In this document: piece by piece, positions 32,430-41,931 of the stretch | How positions within the stretch are numbered: the stretch's first letter is position 1 | Layout: each line of letters begins with the position of its first letter | From: ZC4RG29 sp964521255 | Lineage (GTDB): Bacteria; Bacteroidota; Bacteroidia; Cytophagales; Cyclobacteriaceae | NCBI GenBank assembly: GCA_964521255.1 | Contig: CAZFRM010000002.1 | Coordinates: 1-64,000 of the forward strand | Direction of reading: 5' to 3' | DNA: 64,000 bases | The notes under the pieces: model-generated | What the model saw: only the letters and a program-made list of their open reading frames with translations | The model's database searches: none | Told to the model about the DNA's origin: nothing | Made by a program: the position numbers and the translations under genes

Positions 32430-33497
32430 ATGCAACCAGTATCTGTATTTGACATTGCCCGAAGGTTCGAACAAAACCCTCTGCTTACTCCGGAGAATAT
32501 AAAGCCCAGCGGGACGGAAATGGTAGTTAAATGCCTGCTCAACCCTGGCGTATTCAGATTTGATAAGAAGATATGGTTATTAATGCGTGTGGCAGAGTGC
32601 CCTGAACAAGCAGAAGGTTATGTTAGTATAGCCAGACATCAAGAGGCGGGTGAAATAGAAATCCTTCAATTTGCTAAAACCGATCCACACCTTGATTTCT
32701 CTGATCCCAGGATAATCCATTATAAGGGCAACGATTACCTCACTTCTATTTCACATCTGAGGCTGATGTGCAGCGAGGATGGAAAAAATTTTCATGATGC
32801 TGAAAACTACAATCCTATTTTTGGTGAAAGTGAATTGGAAGCCTATGGCATTGAAGACTGCCGGGTTGCTGAGATAAATGGAATATTTTATCTGACGTAT
32901 ACCATGGTATCGTCCTATGGTGTTGGTGTTGGACTGATCCTCACCCGGGATTGGAAACGATTCGATCGCAAAGGAATGATTTTACCTCCTCACAACAAAG
33001 ATTGCGCGATCTTTGAGGAGAAGATCAGAGACAGGTATTTTGCACTACATCGACCCAGCAGCCCTGAACTCGGAGGGAATTATATCTGGATTGCTGAATC
33101 GCCCGATTGTATTCATTGGGGGCATCATAAGTGCGTTGCTAAAACGCGACAAGGTATGTGGGATAGCGCACGCATTGGCGCAGGTTGCTCACCCATTCAG
33201 ACTCCTCATGGCTGGCTTGCCATTTATCATGGAGCGGATGAACAGCATCGCTATTGTCTGGGCGCTCTGTTGCTTGATCTCAAAAACCCTGCGCATGTGA
33301 TTGCCCGGAGTGAACTACCTATTATGGAGCCCGTTGAGCCGTACGAGTTAAACGGATTTTTCGGCAACGTAATTTTCACTAACGGGCACCTGGTTATTGG
33401 AGATAAACTGCATCTGTATTACGGCGCAAGCGATGAGGTGATCTGTGGGGCAGAATTATCCATAAAGGAAATACTGGGGTCTCTTTCACCGCAATAA
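32430..33497 (+). CDS. Glycoside hydrolase family 130 protein
   Basis: The 355-residue protein is a five-bladed beta-propeller of the GH130 type. It has the N-terminal N-P-L-L-T-P, DPRIIHYKG (residues ~90) and YGIEDCRV, where the aspartate corresponds to the proton donor of mannoside phosphorylases. DSARIGAGCSP and YHGADEQHRYCLGALLLDL follow. Members phosphorolyse or hydrolyse beta-mannosides. The lack of a signal peptide suggests a cytoplasmic enzyme. No sugar transporter or partner enzyme lies nearby. Confidence 0.88.
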   Translation: MQPVSVFDIARRFEQNPLLTPENIKPSGTEMVVKCLLNPGVFRFDKKIWLLMRVAECPEQAEGYVSIARHQEAGEIEILQFAKTDPHLDFSDPRIIHYKGNDYLTSISHLRLMCSEDGKNFHDAENYNPIFGESELEAYGIEDCRVAEINGIFYLTYTMVSSYGVGVGLILTRDWKRFDRKGMILPPHNKDCAIFEEKIRDRYFALHRPSSPELGGNYIWIAESPDCIHWGHHKCVAKTRQGMWDSARIGAGCSPIQTPHGWLAIYHGADEQHRYCLGALLLDLKNPAHVIARSELPIMEPVEPYELNGFFGNVIFTNGHLVIGDKLHLYYGASDEVICGAELSIKEILGSLSPQ

Positions 33498-33545
33498 ATA
33501 ACTCCTATAGAAAAATCTCGCTGTGAATATTCAAGCTTTCATAGA

Positions 33546-33893
33546 TCAGGAAATCTCTTCATACCCGCTTTTAATTGTAGTTGAAATCATTTTAAACCTG
33601 ACATTCGCCTTTATCGTATTGCGGGAATGAGCCGGGATGATGATTGATTGACCGGCTTCCAGTATTTCAGAAATACCATCAATGACTATCTCAGCTTTTC
33701 CATCAATAACCTGAATGAACGTATCGAAGGGAGAAATTTTTTCTTTTAAGGTCTCACCGGAGTCAACCGAAACAACGCTAACGGTACCTGTTGTTTTCTT
33801 TATGATGGTTTTAATTGCCACGGCGTTGGGCACATATTCTAAGATCTCGTCAATTATGAAGACTTTCGATTTTTGAACTTCTATGGGTTCCAT
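33546..33893 (-). CDS. Small cupin-domain protein
   Basis: The 115-residue protein is a single beta-barrel with the cupin pattern G-E-T-L-K-x-K-I-S-P-F-D-T-F-I-Q-V-I-D-G-K-A-E-I and, later, L-E-A-G-Q-S-I-I-I-P-A-H. Motif 1 lacks the usual H-x-H metal ligands (ISPFD at that place), so metal binding is uncertain. No function is evident. It lies between GH130 and the CsbD-like gene. Confidence 0.78.
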   Translation of the reverse strand: MEPIEVQKSKVFIIDEILEYVPNAVAIKTIIKKTTGTVSVVSVDSGETLKEKISPFDTFIQVIDGKAEIVIDGISEILEAGQSIIIPAHSRNTIKANVRFKMISTTIKSGYEEIS

Positions 33894-33923
33894 ATTAAAA
33901 AATGTTAAGCCAGAATTAATAAT

Positions 33924-33956
33924 AAAAAAGACAGGCTTTTAAGTTCCTGTCTTTTT
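33924..33956 (-). terminator. Terminator after the CsbD-like gene
   Basis: The stem AAAAAAGACAGG (33924-33935) pairs with CCTGTCTTTTT (33946-33956). T-runs result on either strand, but position suits the minus-strand CsbD transcript. Confidence 0.72.
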
Positions 33957-33992
33957 CTTAAGGCCAACCTCAGCTAAACTCAAGCAGTGAAC

Positions 33993-34217
33993 TCAGGCCG
34001 TTGCAGGCTGAACTTTTCTGATGAGGTTAACCACTTCTTCTCTTTTTTTATGCAACCGTGTCTCTATTCGCTTGAGAAGATCATCCTCCTTACCAGTTTC
34101 GAATTTCAGATCTCCATCTGTCAATTTAGAGAATTCTTGCTTTAAAGCCTTAGATTGAACTTTCCAGTCTCCGCTCATCTTGAAGGGTTCGACGACTTTT
34201 TTTTGTGTGGTATCCAT
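33993..34217 (-). CDS. CsbD-like stress protein
   Basis: The 74-residue hydrophilic protein has the CsbD pattern: S-G-D-W-K-V-Q-S-K-A-L-K-Q-E-F, L-T-D-G-D-L, and G-K-E-D-D-L-L-K-R-I. CsbD proteins accumulate under general stress; the mechanism is unknown. The ATG at 34217 is chosen over one at 34256. The longer form adds residues unlike the family, and a -7-like box TAAGTTTA (34249-34242) would put the transcript start near 34237. Confidence 0.85.
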   Translation of the reverse strand: MDTTQKKVVEPFKMSGDWKVQSKALKQEFSKLTDGDLKFETGKEDDLLKRIETRLHKKREEVVNLIRKVQPATA

Positions 34218-34544
34218 TTGTTTTTGTTTTTTGTGAACGATTAAACTTATATACAAAGGTGGGTCTATCCTGTTCGGTTCGTGTTACAAAAGTTCAAATA
34301 GAAGTTACACGATTCACATATCTCTTTCTAACGGTTGCCATGAGCTTTAAATTCTTTTTTTTGCAGTTGCAGGTAACTCACAAATATTCCGGTAGAATTA
34401 ATCCGGTATCTTAATCCAGGCTAAGGTTCAATCTTGCTAGCCATTCAATGCTTGGTATTTGATTTCCTGGCGTTGTGTTTCAATACATTTTGCGTGCTTT
34501 GATATCGTATAAAGCATTACACAGGGCTAAATAACCTTACAGTA
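34218..34544. other. Intergenic region between CsbD-like and AraC-type genes
   Basis: It contains the presumed CsbD -7 box (34249-34242, minus). I see no gene, repeat or clear terminator in the rest. Confidence 0.4.
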
Positions 34545-35102
34545 TCACACATTTTCCAGGTTCTTCCGCTTTTGTTTTAGTTTCTTGTAAAAAGAGGGGG
34601 AGAGCCCGGTAACTTTCTTGAACTGGTTGGATAAATGCGCCACACTGCTATAGTGGAGTTTGTAAGATATCTCCGTAAGGTTAAGTTCATCATACAACAG
34701 CAATTCCTTTACACGTTCAATTTTGTGAATGATAATGAATTGTTGTATGGTTATGCCTTTTACTTCTGAAAAGACATTAGAGAGGTAGGTATAATCGTAA
34801 TTTAATTTCTCACTGATATAGTCAGAATAATTTTGAAGAGGCAATTCATCTGAATAGTGGATCATTTCTGTGATCACATTTTTAATTTTTTCAATCAGAA
34901 TACTCCTTTTATCATCCAGTAGTTCCAATCCTGACTTCAGCAGACTTGACCTCAATTTCTCTCGTTGGTCCTCTGTTATATCTTCTTGAATTTCAACGAC
35001 ACCAAGGTCAATGGACGAGGAATGAAGCCCCAGTTTTTTAAGTTCTTCGCTTACCATCAACTTGCACCGCAGACTTACCATGAATTTTATATAAAGTTTC
35101 AT
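34545..35102 (-). CDS. AraC family transcriptional regulator (short form)
   Basis: The 185-residue protein starts MKLYIKFMVSLRCKLMV. Bacteroidota have a conserved family with this start, a ~80-residue N-terminal part and a C-terminal double-HTH AraC domain (~90-180; LNYDYTYLSNVFSEVKG and YSSVAHLSNQFKKVTGLSPS). The frame extends 44 codons further upstream, but that part is arginine-rich and unlike the family. The target genes are unknown. Confidence 0.88.
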   Translation of the reverse strand: MKLYIKFMVSLRCKLMVSEELKKLGLHSSSIDLGVVEIQEDITEDQREKLRSSLLKSGLELLDDKRSILIEKIKNVITEMIHYSDELPLQNYSDYISEKLNYDYTYLSNVFSEVKGITIQQFIIIHKIERVKELLLYDELNLTEISYKLHYSSVAHLSNQFKKVTGLSPSFYKKLKQKRKNLENV

Positions 35103-35485
35103 TTCGCTATTTCGTTGAATGGGGCGCCTCAGGCGTAAGATACTGTGTTTTAGTCGCAATTCCGGGTGATGAACCACTTCATCTGCAGGGTTGATCCAAT
35201 CGTTGCAAGGGAAGCAAATGAGATAGAAAAGCACTGGCTGTGAACTTGCACTGAGCTGCTTTATCTGTCAGTATTCTAAAAATAGAAACTCTGTCATTAT
35301 TGAAAGAATATTTATGCATAAGCTTTAGCAACGTTAAGTCCTGGTCATTTGTTCATCTTTGGTCATTTGTTTGCAGGCCAGTGAAAAATGTAACTTTCAT
35401 TTTTTGAGATGTAATATACCCGACCATCAAGATATTCATCTTTGTGAGCTTCATTCCGAGGCATTTCATTTTCAAAAAGTATCAA
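35103..35485. other. Intergenic region
   Basis: It separates two divergent genes. I found no motif of the regulon, repeat or small gene that can be supported. Confidence 0.3.
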
Positions 35486-35821
35486 ATGTGCCCGAACATC
35501 AATTATGTTATAGGAAAAGTTGGCTTCAAAGAGGCTATACAATCTAAATTGGATAATTCATGGTTACTCGGTACTCCCGAGGCCGACCATAATTTAATCA
35601 TGTTTTGGCTAACAGATCCTTCCCGCCTGCGTGATTTCAAAATTGCCATTGGCAGCAAGATTGTTTTCAAATACCGGCTTCAGTTCATAACAGACCTGGG
35701 AAAGTACATTCGGTCAGAGAACAATAAAAAATACACGGATCTTAATTTACATGATGCAGAAATGAATCTTGAAATGGAAGCGTGGGAAAAAGATCGTGAG
35801 TATGTGGGTCGAATGCGTTAG
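35486..35821 (+). CDS. Hypothetical protein (111 residues)
   Basis: I do not recognise it. It starts MCPNINYVIGKVGFKEAIQ, contains N-S-W-L-L-G-T-P-E-A-D-H-N-L-I-M-F-W-L-T-D, and ends in a charged helix. There is no signal peptide, membrane helix or metal motif. Composition and codon use are like those of its neighbours. An in-frame GTG 42 bp upstream is a less likely start. Confidence 0.6.
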   Translation: MCPNINYVIGKVGFKEAIQSKLDNSWLLGTPEADHNLIMFWLTDPSRLRDFKIAIGSKIVFKYRLQFITDLGKYIRSENNKKYTDLNLHDAEMNLEMEAWEKDREYVGRMR

Positions 35822-36050
35822 TGATTTGGAGAATTTTAGGGAAAAGGATCGTATAAAATCAGTGAATGATGCAACTTTGTATATTGTTTTTGTAATGCTC
35901 CATCTACCACAGATGATCATCTTTGATAGATAGGGAATATTGAAGACGATTTTATTTTACTGATAGTTGAGAAACTTGAGGAGAACTATAGTATTCAATT
36001 AAAAAGGAAATTCAGGTCACTATAGAAATACTTTAGATGGCTTGCTTATA

Positions 36051-36090
36051 AAAGCACTATTAACATTGGTTTAATAGTGCTTTTTATTTT
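36051..36090. terminator. Strong bidirectional-looking hairpin terminator
   Basis: A 13-bp perfect stem AAAGCACTATTAA/TTAATAGTGCTTT (36051-36063 and 36071-36083) is followed by TTTATTTT. It lies 230 bp after the preceding gene on the plus strand, with nothing else recognisable in the 318-bp gap. Confidence 0.72.
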
Positions 36091-36139
36091 GAAACCAGAT
36101 CAAGGTAAAAAGGACGAATAAAACGCACGACAGAATTTT

Positions 36140-36322
36140 ATGAGCGACAACATTTACAAAGAGGGTACAGTCATTGCAGCAAAGGTTAACCCTGATTTAA
36201 AGCTGGTCATTTTGAGGTACTATCAAAGAATTTACTATTGCGCCGTTGCCGGAGCGACTGACCACAAACCCTTTGCTTATTTTGAACGGGAATTAGTTCC
36301 TCCAGGAGCACTGGGTGTCTAA
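36140..36322 (+). CDS. Small hypothetical protein (60 residues)
   Basis: The sequence MSDNIYKEGTVIAAKVNPDL followed by L-V-I-L-R-Y-Y-Q-R-I-Y-Y-C-A looks like a compact beta-barrel-type protein. It is well-formed with a typical composition, so I take it as real. No function can be given. Confidence 0.6.
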   Translation: MSDNIYKEGTVIAAKVNPDLKLVILRYYQRIYYCAVAGATDHKPFAYFERELVPPGALGV

Positions 36323-36483
36323 GAAAAAAGATTTGATTGCCTGTAAATTCTCTGCGCATAGTTGAATAGTTATATCCAATGCATCCTTTTTAAATTTTAA
36401 AAATAGCCGATCAGTGAATAATGCAACATGTATAAAATTTTATACAACACTTCTGTGAAGATGAATCCGCACCTTTGCGTAGT

Positions 36484-36675
36484 TATTAATCGTTTAATGA
36501 TTTAGTGCTACTTAGTTCATTCAAAAATCTATGATACAAACGAAAAAATGGCAGTAAGCAAATGGCAATAGGCAATTTTGCCTACTGCGATTGCCTTTTG
36601 CCTACTTTTCAACATTGGTTAATATCTGTTGATAAAATGTTTTGTATTAGTAAATGATGCTCTCATTAATAATTT
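36484..36675 (+). repeat. Dispersed intergenic repeat C, copy 2 (intact)
   Basis: This is a near-identical partner of 25244-25585 without the MITE-like insert. It fills the gap before the next gene and ends 22 bp before its start codon. It may therefore contribute its promoter or leader. Confidence 0.85.
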
Positions 36676-36697
36676 AGTACACCATTAATCCATAAAG

Positions 36698-37114
36698 ATG
36701 AAGACAATAATTTTAACATGCGCGATAGCTGGAGTTTTGGCAATTACCGGCTTTACAACGTTTGGCCAGGAAAACAAAAAAACTGCAGAAGTCAGTAAAG
36801 ATTTGATTGGCGCTCAGCTTGATTGGAACGAAGCAAGAATAGACTCCGCCGCGGACTTTAAAAAGTTTAAAAAAGCATCCGTGCTGAAAATCAATGATAA
36901 TGAGAATAAGATCGCAGAGCTGAGGACAAAACCCTGGAACCAAAACTTCAATGAACAAAAAATCAATTCATTACAGAAAAAGAATGATGGCTTGAAAAAG
37001 CAAATCGAAGAATCTGATAAAACCAAAACGAGCGACTGGACATCTTTCAAACGCGAATTTAATCATGACGCGGATGCTCTGGGACGTGCCCTTGATGACA
37101 AAGAACAGAAGTGA
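36698..37114 (+). CDS. Hypothetical secreted coiled-coil protein
   Basis: The 138-residue protein has a signal peptide (~1-23, ending TTFGQ). The mature part is highly charged and helical, with a probable coiled coil at ~60-105 (KINDNENKIAELR and INSLQKKNDGLKKQIEES). I do not recognise a family. It is followed directly by a terminator, so it is monocistronic. A periplasmic stress or structural role is only a guess. Confidence 0.68.
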   Translation: MKTIILTCAIAGVLAITGFTTFGQENKKTAEVSKDLIGAQLDWNEARIDSAADFKKFKKASVLKINDNENKIAELRTKPWNQNFNEQKINSLQKKNDGLKKQIEESDKTKTSDWTSFKREFNHDADALGRALDDKEQK

Positions 37115-37122
37115 ATGTTTTA

Positions 37123-37156
37123 GGCAGGAGAATAATTATCCTGCCTTCTTCTATTT
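37123..37156 (+). terminator. Terminator after the secreted coiled-coil gene
   Basis: GGCAGGA and TCCTGCC (37123-37129, 37139-37145) are followed by a T-rich stretch. Confidence 0.72.
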
Positions 37157-37328
37157 TACTCCTATCGACAATCCGTCAAATCCCTAACGCATGAACTTGT
37201 TCTTTTTTTGGAGATAAAATATCGAGAGAACTGGAACAGATTAAAAATAACGACACTGAAGTAAGATGCAAAGAATTTTGGTATCACTAAACTAATCCAT
37301 TATTAAAACCTCCAGTTAAAAATACAAA

Positions 37329-38234
37329 CTAACGCACTACATTCTTCCTGCCTATAATAAGCTCAAAGATTTCTTTCTGCGCTAATTTTGCCTCCGGAAA
37401 ACTTAAAAACATCCAAACGTGTACCATGCCTGGATATTCTCTGTAATTGATGGCGACACATTTTTTCTCTGCAATGCTTTTTAATTTTCTGGCATCTGCA
37501 ACCAGGAGGTCGTACGTTCCAATAAAGATTGAAATGTCACCCACTTGTTCCAATTCACCGTTGATCGGACTAAGCATAAAATAGTTTGGATCAGATTGTC
37601 CTGCGTAGACCAATCCGGCTTTCCGCAACCCCTTCACACTTAAGAAAGGATCTAAACGGTCGATTTCTGTTATCGCGGGATTTGTCAGCGTTATATCAAG
37701 CCATGGCGAAAGTAAAATCAGTTGATCTGGCGGAGGCAATTTTTCCAATTTGATCTTCTGCGCCAATGCAAGAGCAAGACCTCCGCCAGCGGAATCACCC
37801 ATCAGCATTATGTTTTCTGGTTTTACACTTATTAATATTTGCTGGTACAAAGACACAAGCATTTCAAAAGTATGCTTATAGTTATATTCCGGTGCGAGTG
37901 GATAGTCTGGTGCGATTACAGTGCAATTCGTTTCTCTGACAAGCATCGATAAAAATCTCCAATGCTGTTTCACGAAATTCTGGACATAGGCCCCTCCATG
38001 CAGATACAGTATATGATTCGATGAAATCTTTTTCTTCGGACTTAATATAAAGACATTGCGACCCTCAACTTGATTTTTACCGACATTGCAGACCTTGTAA
38101 ATCTCTTTGGGAGGTTCTGTGCAGTTACGGAAATTAAATCGCCTGAAAGCAAACTGCATCTCCAGAAACCTTTTCTTGTTGATGAATCTGAGAAGTTGAT
38201 AAAACAATTTACTTTCTATGCTTGGTATGTACAT
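37329..38234 (-). CDS. Alpha/beta hydrolase, hormone-sensitive-lipase type esterase
   Basis: The 301-residue protein has the oxyanion motif YLHGGAY, the nucleophile motif GDSAGGG, an acid in the I-F-I-G-T-Y-D-L-L-V-A-D-A region, and a histidine in MVHVW. This is the HSL (family IV) pattern. Substrates are probably short-chain esters. It is encoded 33 bp downstream of a DUF6320 gene, which follows an acyltransferase gene on the same strand, so ester formation and breakdown sit together. Confidence 0.88.
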   Translation of the reverse strand: MYIPSIESKLFYQLLRFINKKRFLEMQFAFRRFNFRNCTEPPKEIYKVCNVGKNQVEGRNVFILSPKKKISSNHILYLHGGAYVQNFVKQHWRFLSMLVRETNCTVIAPDYPLAPEYNYKHTFEMLVSLYQQILISVKPENIMLMGDSAGGGLALALAQKIKLEKLPPPDQLILLSPWLDITLTNPAITEIDRLDPFLSVKGLRKAGLVYAGQSDPNYFMLSPINGELEQVGDISIFIGTYDLLVADARKLKSIAEKKCVAINYREYPGMVHVWMFLSFPEAKLAQKEIFELIIGRKNVVR

Positions 38235-38267
38235 TTTCTTTTCTTCAATTAACGGAAAGAATAAATT

Positions 38268-38969
38268 TCATGTATGAAATATCTTTTTGAGATCACTGTT
38301 GTTTCTGGTTCTGAAGTACATGAAAAGTGTCGTAGCAGTTACCGGTAGCAGGCAGGCCGAGACGATTGCACTCCACTGTAGTCTGATCACATTTTCAAAG
38401 TAAGATGAAATAATTCCTTCAATGACCAGGCAAAGAATCGCAATGCCCAGGATGACTATGGCAAATACATTCAGGCCCTTCGTTGTAAAGGTCTTTGAAA
38501 TAAAAATCAGGACTAATGCGATGATATTAACAGCGCATAAGATAGGAAGTGCAAGCAGTAGTGGCCAATCTGCAGTGATAAGTACATTCACGATAACGAG
38601 CACCATTGACGAAAAAATCCAGCCACCTGCAAGCTGGTAGGTTATCCTTGTTCGCCACAGCGACATTAACGAAACATAGGAAAGAATCATGAGGCATATT
38701 GATATCGGATACACTGACCATGTAATCTTGCCCTGGATGGCCAGATTGATAATTGATGTTGCTGCAATACCCGATAGTAATAGTATCGCGGTGATCTGCC
38801 AAAGTATCTGGCTTAAGAGATATTTTTTCCCGGCTTCAGGCTTATCCCTTTCCCTGCTCTTCTTCAATGTGAAAGGCTCAGATCCATCATTAGATACAGG
38901 TGTATCGCAAAGCGGACAGGCCTTCATCTTATCCTCCAACGCTACGCCACATTCCTTGCAGATGATCAT
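38268..38969 (-). CDS. DUF6320-like zinc-ribbon membrane protein
   Basis: The 233-residue protein has an N-terminal zinc ribbon (CKECG and CPLCD, residues 4-21), a charged linker, and six membrane helices from residue ~48. Genes of this layout accompany condensation-type alcohol acetyltransferases in many bacteria. It lies 12 bp downstream of such a gene here. The function is unknown. Confidence 0.75.
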   Translation of the reverse strand: MIICKECGVALEDKMKACPLCDTPVSNDGSEPFTLKKSRERDKPEAGKKYLLSQILWQITAILLLSGIAATSIINLAIQGKITWSVYPISICLMILSYVSLMSLWRTRITYQLAGGWIFSSMVLVIVNVLITADWPLLLALPILCAVNIIALVLIFISKTFTTKGLNVFAIVILGIAILCLVIEGIISSYFENVIRLQWSAIVSACLLPVTATTLFMYFRTRNNSDLKKIFHT

Positions 38970-38981
38970 ATGAGATATAAT

Positions 38982-40283
38982 TTAGTAGGTAATTATTTTT
39001 ACATCGATTCCCTGTTGCACCAGAAAACGGAAAAACTCTCTTTCGAGTTCTTTCGATTGTGTGATGTTGCCAAAACTCATGAGCAAATTATCCGCAAACC
39101 CAAGCAAGCCGCAGTTAACCCGTAATACCTTATTAGGTGGAGGCGGAATGAAGACAAAATGATCTATATGCTTGTCGGCTTCTGCTCCCAAAGAAACTTT
39201 CCCCAGGTTAGTTATCACGCCACTATACCGGCTTGTTCCCTCTATGCTGTAGGTTAGATAAAGGAACAGTGATTTGATGAATAACGGAGTGTTTTTGAGC
39301 AAAATGTTTCTCTCGGCACCCACGTTACGGGCAATCATTTTATTGATCAATTTTTTATCAGTTTCCAATTGCATCAGGTGATGAACCGTCTTAACAATCT
39401 CTTCAAATGAATATGAGCCAAGTGAAAGATCAACTTCAGGAGTAACAAAAAGTGAGAAATTTCGCATTGTCCTGGAGCCATAAATCTTCCGGAGATTTAC
39501 AGGTACCTGCACCCTGAAAATCTTCCTTGCTCTTCGCCTTCTGAAGTTCGGTAACCTGTTGTAGATTATCTGAAGGGTATATAAATAAACAGCAACAAGA
39601 TACTCTGTAATAGAGACGTTGTTCTCTCTCGATCGCTGATGAACTGCACGAAGAGAAACTTTTGCAATCAATACATTGAATCGGGGTTCACTATTAAGCT
39701 TGAAAGAAAGATGAAACGCTTTCGGTTTCTTTTTAGGTGAAGGAATCTCTTTCTGAAAGTACCTGGAAAAGCCATCTTCAAATTCTTCCTCTGCGGGAAT
39801 GTCATCGGGCTTCAGGGCTGCAACTTCAGGGCCTGGGGAAATACCGCAGTGATCAAGATAAGTCAGTACCAGCGTTTTGAGAAATTCAAAACCGCCTCCA
39901 CCGTCTGTAATGATGTGTGAAAATTCTACACTTACGATATTGTTCCTGACCAGTACTCTAAAAATCAGATCATCCTTTCCAAATGCCCTGCATGGTGTCC
40001 CCAAATCAGGCTTTAGAGGAATCGGTTCATTGTGAAATTCGAGGTAATACCAAAAAAAACCTTTCTTCGGCTTCACTTTGAAGTATGGAAACCGATTTTC
40101 AATTTTTCGTATGGCATCAAGCAACGGCTGGATTTTTACAGGATGTTTCAGCACACACGAGAGCCTGAAAACAGCAGTTAACTCATCATTTTGAACAGCC
40201 GGATAAATCTTAGCGGCATTATCTAACCGCATCCAGAAATTCTGGCGTTTATCAACATGCAGTTCACGTTGGGTCGCATTCAT
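38982..40283 (-). CDS. Condensation-fold acyltransferase (alcohol acetyltransferase-like)
   Basis: The 433-residue protein belongs to the CoA-dependent acyltransferase superfamily. The catalytic H-x-x-x-D-G is FSHIITDGGGG (~145-155). The N-terminal half has the usual RLDNAAKIYPAVQ-type start, and the C-terminal half contains a long basic stretch. Relatives include PapA-like and alcohol acetyltransferase proteins that make esters or wax-like lipids. The first gene of a three-gene minus-strand cluster. Confidence 0.8.
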   Translation of the reverse strand: MNATQRELHVDKRQNFWMRLDNAAKIYPAVQNDELTAVFRLSCVLKHPVKIQPLLDAIRKIENRFPYFKVKPKKGFFWYYLEFHNEPIPLKPDLGTPCRAFGKDDLIFRVLVRNNIVSVEFSHIITDGGGGFEFLKTLVLTYLDHCGISPGPEVAALKPDDIPAEEEFEDGFSRYFQKEIPSPKKKPKAFHLSFKLNSEPRFNVLIAKVSLRAVHQRSRENNVSITEYLVAVYLYTLQIIYNRLPNFRRRRARKIFRVQVPVNLRKIYGSRTMRNFSLFVTPEVDLSLGSYSFEEIVKTVHHLMQLETDKKLINKMIARNVGAERNILLKNTPLFIKSLFLYLTYSIEGTSRYSGVITNLGKVSLGAEADKHIDHFVFIPPPPNKVLRVNCGLLGFADNLLMSFGNITQSKELEREFFRFLVQQGIDVKIITY

Positions 40284-40432
40284 CTGGCTTGTTGTTTAAC
40301 AAGCATTAATCTATAAAAAATCCGTGCCCTATCAATGCTTCCACTGGCGAAGCATTAGTAAATATCCCTTTTTCAGTCTCACTTAGGCTTGCAGTAATAT
40401 TCAAATGCTCTTAATCGTGTTCTTTCAATTTT

Positions 40433-40738
40433 TCAGAGGGCCTTCCCATTTTTTTTTAAAAAGAAATAATGAGATCGCAAAGCAGAGAAGAAACTTTTGT
40501 TTTCATTGTAAGGAAGGTTAAACTCGACGGCAGTTACTTTTACGATGTTAGAAATTTGACGATAGTGTATATGACAAATTTTAGGAAAAAGATGATGCTC
40601 TATCTGCAAATTCAGCCCTCCACATAAAAAAGTGGCGAGGGTATTTTTAGAGGCAAAATTTGCCGTCGTTCTCATTTGATGATCAGCCCATGCATCTTCT
40701 ATAGTATTGTAAGCGGAAGTGAGTGATTCCGTTTGTTA
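40433..40738 (-). pseudogene. Fatty acid desaturase, C-terminal remnant
   Basis: About 100 codons remain of a membrane desaturase: IEDAWADHQMRTTANFA, then GGLNLQIEHHLFPKICHIHY with the last histidine box (Q-I-E-H-H). The first two histidine boxes and all membrane helices are missing, and upstream sequence belongs to another broken gene. It is not functional. Confidence 0.8.
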
Positions 40739-41070
40739 AATCTCGGAGCGGAAAGATGGTGACTTGACATCGGTACTCATCTCCGTTTCTGCGGTAGTTT
40801 ACAATACGTTCAGTGAAACCCTTTCCTGTAGCCGGTTGCTCACGGATATGCTTCCTTGATTCTGATGATGTCCCTTTTCCTTGCAGCAGTTTTGGTGATC
40901 GTCCAAGGACGCCCCGAAGTATAACCTGTCATTTCAGTAAAACCCTTATTGATGTACATGATCTTTAATAAACTGTCGGTTGAAATAAGTTTTTCTCCGG
41001 TTGTTACCGGGTTTGCCCGTGCACGTAAATGAGCAGGTAAAATCAGGGAATCATTGCATGCGGGTTCGCT
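40722..41070 (-). pseudogene. PAS-domain sensor remnant with frameshift
   Basis: On the minus strand one frame reads KIMYINKGFTEMTGYTSG. After a shift, another reads GRSPKLLQGKGTSS, then IVNYRRNGDEYRCQVTIFPL and RDLTNGITHF. Together these make one PAS domain of the LOV-like subclass, lacking the photoactive cysteine. There is no start or output domain. It joins directly to the desaturase fossil. Confidence 0.72.
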
Positions 41071-41118
41071 TTCAGGAATTAATAATTTATTTTTATGGGT
41101 ACCACTAAACAGTATCTC

Positions 41119-41931
41119 ATGAAAATCATTTCTTCTTTTCTTTTACTATTGATTATAACTGCCAGCCAGGCGCAGCACTCCATTGAAAAAATATGGGAAA
41201 GCGACACTACACTTGCTACTCCCGAATCGGTGCTGTATGATAAAACCGTGATGTATGTGTCATTGATTGACGGACAGCCCTGGGAAGCGGACGGAAAAGG
41301 AGGAATTGCTACACTCGACAAGAACGGAAAAATTCTGAATGCCGCCTGGACAACAGGTTTGAATGCCCCGAAAGGAATGGGCCTGTGGGATAAAAAATTG
41401 TTTGTTGCTGATCTTTCAGAAGTCGTAGTCATTAACACGGCAACCGGAAAAGTTGAATCAAAAATCCCTGTTGAGGGTGCGACAGGGCTAAACGATATCA
41501 CCATCGACAAAAAGGGAATCATCTACGTTTCTGATTCCAAACTTGGAAGAGTGCATCAGATCAAAAAAGGAAAAGTTGAACTTTATCTGAGCGACCTTAA
41601 AGGAGTGAATGGATTGAAGGCGGTTGGAAATGATCTTTATATTCTCACTGCTAATGATGTATTCAAAGCGGATGCTGACAAGAAACTGGTTACTGTTGCT
41701 ACCACGGAAATCGGCGGTGATGGAATTGAACCTGTAGGAAATGGGGATTACGTTATTTCATGCTGGCCCGGCTTGATCTATTATTTAGATAAAGACGGAA
41801 AGCTGGAGACGCTGCTCGACACTCGTGAAGAAAAGATAAATACGGCCGATATCGGGTACAATGCTGAGGACAGGATTATTTACGTTCCAACCTTTTTCAA
41901 AAAATCCGTGGTGGCTTATAAACTCAAATAA
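41119..41931 (+). CDS. Secreted SMP-30/NHL-like beta-propeller protein
   Basis: The 270-residue protein has a signal peptide (MKIISSFLLLLIITASQAQ). Repeated strands follow, such as GIATLDKNGKIL, LFVADLSEVVVIN, GIIYVSDSKLGRVHQI and GLIYYLDKDGKLE, typical of a six-bladed SMP-30/gluconolactonase propeller. The catalytic role is unknown. The ATG at 41119 starts the signal peptide; an in-frame ATG 24 bp upstream is possible. Confidence 0.82.
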   Translation: MKIISSFLLLLIITASQAQHSIEKIWESDTTLATPESVLYDKTVMYVSLIDGQPWEADGKGGIATLDKNGKILNAAWTTGLNAPKGMGLWDKKLFVADLSEVVVINTATGKVESKIPVEGATGLNDITIDKKGIIYVSDSKLGRVHQIKKGKVELYLSDLKGVNGLKAVGNDLYILTANDVFKADADKKLVTVATTEIGGDGIEPVGNGDYVISCWPGLIYYLDKDGKLETLLDTREEKINTADIGYNAEDRIIYVPTFFKKSVVAYKLK

